A stretch of DNA of 64,000 nucleotides, taken from assembly GCA_035566015.1 (NCBI GenBank), contig DATMRS010000020.1, positions 186,001 to 250,000 of the forward strand, in the 5' to 3' direction. The DNA comes from DATMRS01 sp035566015. Its GTDB lineage: Bacteria; Pseudomonadota; Alphaproteobacteria; Sphingomonadales; Sphingomonadaceae. The notes below the pieces were generated by a model that was not told where the DNA came from, did not search any database, and was given only the letters and a program-made list of their open reading frames with translations. A program made the translations under genes and the position numbers. Of this stretch, positions 60,558 through 64,000 are shown in pieces (the stretch's first letter is position 1; the number at the start of each line of letters is the position of its first letter).

Positions 60558-61253
60558 TCAATATTCGTCGTGCAGCTTCACCCAGCTCATCGTGCCGGCC
60601 GCCTCGTTGCGGCCCTTGGGCGCCAGATCGAGCCAGTTGAGCGCCCCCATCAGCAGCTCGTTGCCGCGATGATAGGTCGAGTAGCTGTGATAGATCTGGC
60701 CGTCTTCGCCGCGCACGAAGATGCTGGTGCCGAACATGTCCGGGCTGTTCCGGATCACCGTGCCGTAATTGTAGATCGCGCGGCCCTCGGCCAGCTCTTC
60801 GGGCGTGAAGGAAACACCGAAATCGAAGTTGAAATCGCTTCCTTCGGATGAGACCCACGGGAACGCCCAGCCCATCCGTGCCTTCACCGTCTCGATCTGA
60901 TGAAGCGGGGCGCGCGAAACCGCCGCGAACGCCAGATCGGCCTGCTCGAAATGCTGGCGCGCCGCATCGACATGATCGGCGATGAACGAGCAGCCGGGGC
61001 AGATATGTGCCGAACCGGGCGTCAGCATGAAATGATAAAGGGCAACCTGGCTACGATCACCGAACAGGTCGCCCAGCGTGCATTCGCCTTCAGACCCCTT
61101 GAAAACATAGGGCTTTGTGACCTTCACCCACGGCATCTGCCGGCGCTCGGCACGCAGCGCGTCGAGTTCGTGGGTCAAAGCGCGCTCCTTCGCGAGCAAA
61201 GCCGTGCGGGCGGCGAGCCATTCGTCGCGCGATACGATCGCATGGTGCATCAT
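60558..61253 (-). CDS. DUF899 thioredoxin-fold protein
   Basis: A 231-residue DUF899 family protein: WLAARTALLAKERALTHELD, RQMPWVKVTKPYVFKGSEGE, then FMLTPGSAHICPGCSFIADH containing the family CxxC (CPGC), and AGTMSWVKLHDEY at the C-terminus. The fold is thioredoxin/AhpC-like; a redox role is likely but unproven. ATG 61253 has GGAGA upstream and shares one base with the stop of the small membrane gene. Same strand as that gene, convergent with paralog C. Confidence 0.87.
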   Translation of the reverse strand: MMHHAIVSRDEWLAARTALLAKERALTHELDALRAERRQMPWVKVTKPYVFKGSEGECTLGDLFGDRSQVALYHFMLTPGSAHICPGCSFIADHVDAARQHFEQADLAFAAVSRAPLHQIETVKARMGWAFPWVSSEGSDFNFDFGVSFTPEELAEGRAIYNYGTVIRNSPDMFGTSIFVRGEDGQIYHSYSTYHRGNELLMGALNWLDLAPKGRNEAAGTMSWVKLHDEY

Positions 61254-61522
61254 CAGTCTCCTTGCAGCGGGAGGGTGGAGCGAGGGAAGCGGCGGCGCAC
61301 GAGCCGCAGCCAGGGCGGCAGGTGAAACAGGCCCATCAGCATGTACATCCCTGCCATGCCGCCGATCGAAGCCGATCCGCAAAGCGCGGCGCCGGGGCTG
61401 GTCGCCGCGATCCACGCCATCAGCGCGAAGGTGGGTGAGGCGGCAAGGCCCAGCCAGCCGGCCGGATCGCCGCATCCTGTCACCGATCGCGTCGCCATTT
61501 TCCGTCTCCCGATCGCTTTCAT
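61253..61522 (-). CDS. small two-helix membrane protein
   Basis: An 89-residue protein with two hydrophobic segments (LGLAASPTFALMAWIAATSP; GGMAGMYMLMGLFHLPPWL) and a basic tail. A short cysteine-bearing stretch (GCGDPAG; ALCGSAS) is present. ATG 61522 has an AACAGG site; ATG 61498 is an alternative. Its stop overlaps the DUF899 start by one base, so the two are coupled. Function unknown; the coupling suggests a membrane partner of DUF899. Confidence 0.65.
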   Translation of the reverse strand: MKAIGRRKMATRSVTGCGDPAGWLGLAASPTFALMAWIAATSPGAALCGSASIGGMAGMYMLMGLFHLPPWLRLVRRRFPRSTLPLQGD

Positions 61523-61603
61523 CCTGTTCAGCCCTTGCCGAACCGGTGAGACTGTAAGGCCGGACGCGCGGGACGCGGGAGTGACAATAGTGACGGGATT
61601 TGC

Positions 61604-62818
61604 ATGGACTCGCTAATCGCCGCGGCGGCGCGGGCGCTCGCGACGGGCGATCCGCTGGGCGCGCTGAAGCGGGTCGCACTGCGCGACGATGCGCCCGCGC
61701 TCGCTTTGCGCGGCATCGCGCTGGCGCAGCTCGGCGATCTTCCGCGCGCGCGGGCTTTGCTTCGCGATGCGGCACGCGCTTTCGGGCCGAAGGAGACCGT
61801 GGCGCGCGCCCGCTGCATCCTTGCCGCGGCCGAGATCGCGCTCGTCTCGCGCGATCTGGGACGGTCGCTCGACAGGCTCAAGGCGGCGCAAGCGACGCTG
61901 GCGGCGCACGGCGACGAAGCGAATGCGGCGCACGCCGGCTATATCGATGCGCGCCGGCTCCTCCTGATCGGCAGGCTCGACGCGGCGGAGGCAACGCTCG
62001 ATACGGTGGATATCGATGCGCTGCCGCCGGCGTCGCGCGCCGGGCACGCGCTGGTCGCCGCCGGCATCGCGATGCGGCGGATCAAGACGGCTGAGGCGCG
62101 CGACGCGATCGAGCGGGCACGGCGCGGGGCGCGCGGAATCCCCGCGCTCCTCGCCGAGGTCGAGCACGTCGCGGAGGCGCTGAACGCGCCCGCCGCGCGG
62201 CTGATCGCCGAGGGTGGGGAGCGGCCGCTCCGGCTCGCCGGGATCGAGGCGCTGCTTGCCTCCGACACGCTGCTGGTCGACGCCTGCCGCGCCGTCGTGC
62301 GGATCGGAGCGCGCGTGATCCCGCTTACCGGACGTCCGGTGCTGTTCGCGCTGGCGCGCACGCTCGCCGAGGCGTGGCCGGCGGACGCGTCCCGCGAAAC
62401 CCTGCTCGCCCGCGCCTTCGGGGCGCGCCACGCCGATGAGTCGCACCGTGCGCGGCTGCGCGTCGAGATCGGACGGCTGCGCAAGGCGATCCGACCGCTC
62501 GCTGGCCTGCATGCAACGAAACGGGGCTTCGTGCTCGAACCCCACGGGACGGCATCGGTCGCGGTGCTCGCGCCGCCGATCGAGGGACCGCATGGCGCGG
62601 TGCTCGCGCTGCTGGCCGATGGCGAGGCGTGGTCAAGCTCGGCACTGGCGACCGCGCTCGGCATAAGCCCGCGCACCGCGCAGCGCGCGCTCGAAATGCT
62701 CGCGGCGGCAGGCAAGGCCGAATCGTTCGGCCAGGGCCGCGCCTGCCGCTGGACCGCGCCTGCGATGCCGGGTTTCCCGACAAGCTTGTTACTCCCCTCC
62801 CCGCTGCCAGACGGGTAA
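61604..62818 (+). CDS. TPR-like / winged-helix transcriptional regulator
   Basis: A 404-residue protein. The N-terminal half (residues 1-200) is a run of helical, TPR-like repeats (LRGIALAQLGDLPRARALLR; AEIALVSRDLGRSLDRLKAA). Residues about 250-310 resemble an OmpR-type winged helix (AFGARHADESHRARLRVEIG, RLRKAIRPLAG), and a C-terminal HTH follows (SSALATALGISPRTAQRALE). It is divergent from the DUF899 operon and is the likely regulator. Start ATG 61604 lacks a strong ribosome site. Confidence 0.75.
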   Translation: MDSLIAAAARALATGDPLGALKRVALRDDAPALALRGIALAQLGDLPRARALLRDAARAFGPKETVARARCILAAAEIALVSRDLGRSLDRLKAAQATLAAHGDEANAAHAGYIDARRLLLIGRLDAAEATLDTVDIDALPPASRAGHALVAAGIAMRRIKTAEARDAIERARRGARGIPALLAEVEHVAEALNAPAARLIAEGGERPLRLAGIEALLASDTLLVDACRAVVRIGARVIPLTGRPVLFALARTLAEAWPADASRETLLARAFGARHADESHRARLRVEIGRLRKAIRPLAGLHATKRGFVLEPHGTASVAVLAPPIEGPHGAVLALLADGEAWSSSALATALGISPRTAQRALEMLAAAGKAESFGQGRACRWTAPAMPGFPTSLLLPSPLPDG

Positions 62819-62827
62819 AAGCGAGGC

Positions 62828-63478
62828 ATGAAACGCACAGCCGCAGAGATCGTCCGCGAATATGGCCCCTTCCCCGGTGGGGAAAGCGTGCACGGGGTCA
62901 GTTTCGACGGGCGGCAGGTCTGGTTCGCGACGGGCGACCGGCTGAACGCGCTCGATCCCGACAGCGGCGAGATCGTCGGCGCGCTCGACATCGCCGCGCA
63001 TGCCGGAACCGCTTTCGACGGCACGCACCTGTTCCAGATCGCCGAAGCGGTGATCCGGAAGATCGATCCCGGAACCGGTGCGGTGCTGGCGACGATCCCC
63101 GCCCCCGGCCACGGCGCGGATTCGGGGCTCGCCTGGGCCGAAGGGACGCTGTGGGTCGGCCAGAATCGTGGCCGCAAAATCCATCAGATCGATCCCGATA
63201 CGGGCGCCGTGCTCCGCACCATCGAATGCGACCGCTTCGTCACCGGCGTGACCTGGGTCGACGACGAATTGTGGCACGGCACCTGGCAGGACGACGCCAG
63301 CGACATCCGGCGCACCGATCCCGTGACGGGCGACGTGCTCGAACGGCTCGACATGCCGGCGGGCAGCGGCGTCTCGGGCCTCGAATCGGACGGAGGCGAC
63401 GGCTTCTTCTGCGGCGGCGGCAACAGTGGAACAGTGCGTGTCGTCCGGCGGCCGAAACGTCCGCGACCAAGCGCGTGA
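62828..63478 (+). CDS. beta-propeller / glutaminyl-cyclotransferase-like protein
   Basis: A 216-residue protein of short WD-like beta repeats: DGRQVWFATGDRLNALDPDS, DGTHLFQIAEAVIRKIDPGT, AEGTLWVGQNRGRKIHQIDP, VDDELWHGTWQDDASDIRRT. Each blade ends in an IDPxTG turn typical of the quinoprotein and plant-type glutaminyl cyclotransferase propellers. No signal peptide. ATG 62828 is nine bases after the regulator stop, so probably co-transcribed. Reaction unknown. Confidence 0.75.
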   Translation: MKRTAAEIVREYGPFPGGESVHGVSFDGRQVWFATGDRLNALDPDSGEIVGALDIAAHAGTAFDGTHLFQIAEAVIRKIDPGTGAVLATIPAPGHGADSGLAWAEGTLWVGQNRGRKIHQIDPDTGAVLRTIECDRFVTGVTWVDDELWHGTWQDDASDIRRTDPVTGDVLERLDMPAGSGVSGLESDGGDGFFCGGGNSGTVRVVRRPKRPRPSA

Positions 63479-63586
63479 CACGTTCGAAAATAGCGCCGGT
63501 ACATTCGATCTGATTAGCAATCGGGCGATGCCGGAGGAGAAAACGGCCGCAACGGCCTTGCGTCGCGGAGGGGCTTGCGTTAGGAC

Positions 63587-63607
63587 TATTGATTATCACT
63601 CTCAATA
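63587..63607. promoter_or_regulatory. Fur-box-like palindrome
   Basis: TATTGA-ttatcactc-TCAATA: perfect six-base arms, nine-base centre containing TTATCA, close to the GATAATGATAATCATTATC-type Fur consensus. It lies immediately before the PepSY gene, so iron repression is likely. Confidence 0.65.
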
Positions 63608-63609
63608 AG

Positions 63610-64000
63610 ATGATGCTGCCCGTGACCAGAAACACCGTCCGCGCCTGGTATCTCGTGCACAAATGGACGAGCATCGTCTGCACGGCCTTCCTGCTGATGC
63701 TCTGCGTCACGGGACTGCCGCTCATCTTCCATGAGGAGATAGACGAGCTGACGAGCGGGCACGGCGCGATCACCGCCGATGCGACGACGCCGCTCAAGTC
63801 GCTCGACGAGATGATGCGGATCGCGCTGGCGAAACGGCCGGGCGAGGTGGGCCTGTTCCTGAGCTTCGATGACGAGAAGCCGATCATCTATGTCACCACC
63901 GGCCCCACCCCCGACGCGGCCGACGCGCAGATGACGACGCTCTCGCTCGATCAGCGCACCGGCGACGTGATCGGCAACACCGCCGATGGGCGCGGCGTGA
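63610..64000 (+). CDS. PepSY-associated membrane protein, N-terminal part (3' end outside window)
   Basis: The frame runs off the right edge after 130 codons. It opens with WYLVHKWTSIVCTAFLLMLC, a transmembrane helix, then VTGLPLIFHEEIDELTSG and a periplasmic PepSY-like beginning (LDEMMRIALAKRPGEVGLFL). These proteins are typical partners of iron-regulated TonB receptors and ferric-siderophore reduction. ATG 63610 or 63613 is the likely start, directly downstream of a Fur-box-like palindrome. Confidence 0.83.
   Translation, partial: MMLPVTRNTVRAWYLVHKWTSIVCTAFLLMLCVTGLPLIFHEEIDELTSGHGAITADATTPLKSLDEMMRIALAKRPGEVGLFLSFDDEKPIIYVTTGPTPDAADAQMTTLSLDQRTGDVIGNTADGRGV

Overview
The window is GC-rich, densely coded bacterial DNA. 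Two large TonB-dependent receptors, a TamA/TamB pair, AGGAGG-type ribosome binding sites with frequent GTG/TTG starts, a RES/Xre toxin-antitoxin pair, a LigW-like decarboxylase family and short palindromes carrying a 'CATGGACTCGGCT' core all point to an alphaproteobacterium of the Sphingomonadales (Sphingomonas or a close relative). The assignment is inferred from gene content; no rRNA is present. One RNA gene is visible, tRNA-Thr(CGT) at 48012-48087. I saw no CRISPR array, no complete insertion sequence and no phage genes.

Layout. 1-4.6 kb: a 4-hydroxybenzoate island with an aromatic-acid MFS carrier (5' end outside the window), a SnoaL-like protein, catalase, pobA and a divergent AraC-type pobR. 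4.7-9.1 kb: a DUF763 protein, a DHA2 drug exporter coupled to a small lipoprotein, and a membrane GGDEF protein. 9.1-14.5 kb: a Pcm/erythromycin-esterase fusion behind three tiny genes, a 17-cysteine copper-storage protein, an AI-2E-family membrane protein and a RES/Xre toxin-antitoxin operon. 14.5-17.5 kb: a MarR regulator divergent from three VOC proteins and a GST, with a duplicated hairpin element inside the VOC run. 17.8-23 kb: an SDR, a membrane protein and the methylcitrate-cycle genes prpDCB. 23-28 kb: a lipoprotein, an L,D-transpeptidase, an aldehyde dehydrogenase with a DUF3237 protein, and a small beta-barrel protein followed by a clear UUCG terminator. 28-38 kb: envelope biogenesis, with tamA-tamB on the minus strand, then a glycine-rich repeat lipoprotein and a TpsB-type transporter on the plus strand. 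37.7-45 kb: modABC behind an AT-rich palindrome, an OprO/P porin and a double-domain M16 peptidase. 45-48 kb: an MFS carrier, a DOPA-dioxygenase-like protein, a phosphatase and the tRNA.

48-60.5 kb is the most distinctive block. Eight minus-strand genes (amidohydrolase, TonB receptor, two LigW-like decarboxylase paralogs, MarR, acyltransferase, MarR, TonB receptor) face a divergent third LigW-like paralog. The two outermost amidohydrolases carry twin-arginine signal peptides, and the shared promoter region holds two perfect small palindromes. Inference: this is an uptake-and-decarboxylation locus for an aromatic carboxylic acid, with part of the chemistry possibly in the periplasm. The right end (60.5-64 kb) holds a DUF899 protein, a small membrane protein, a TPR/winged-helix regulator, a quinoprotein-like propeller, and the start of a PepSY membrane protein behind a Fur-box-like palindrome.

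Starts were chosen by ribosome-binding-site spacing; long open frames antisense to well-recognised genes were discarded.
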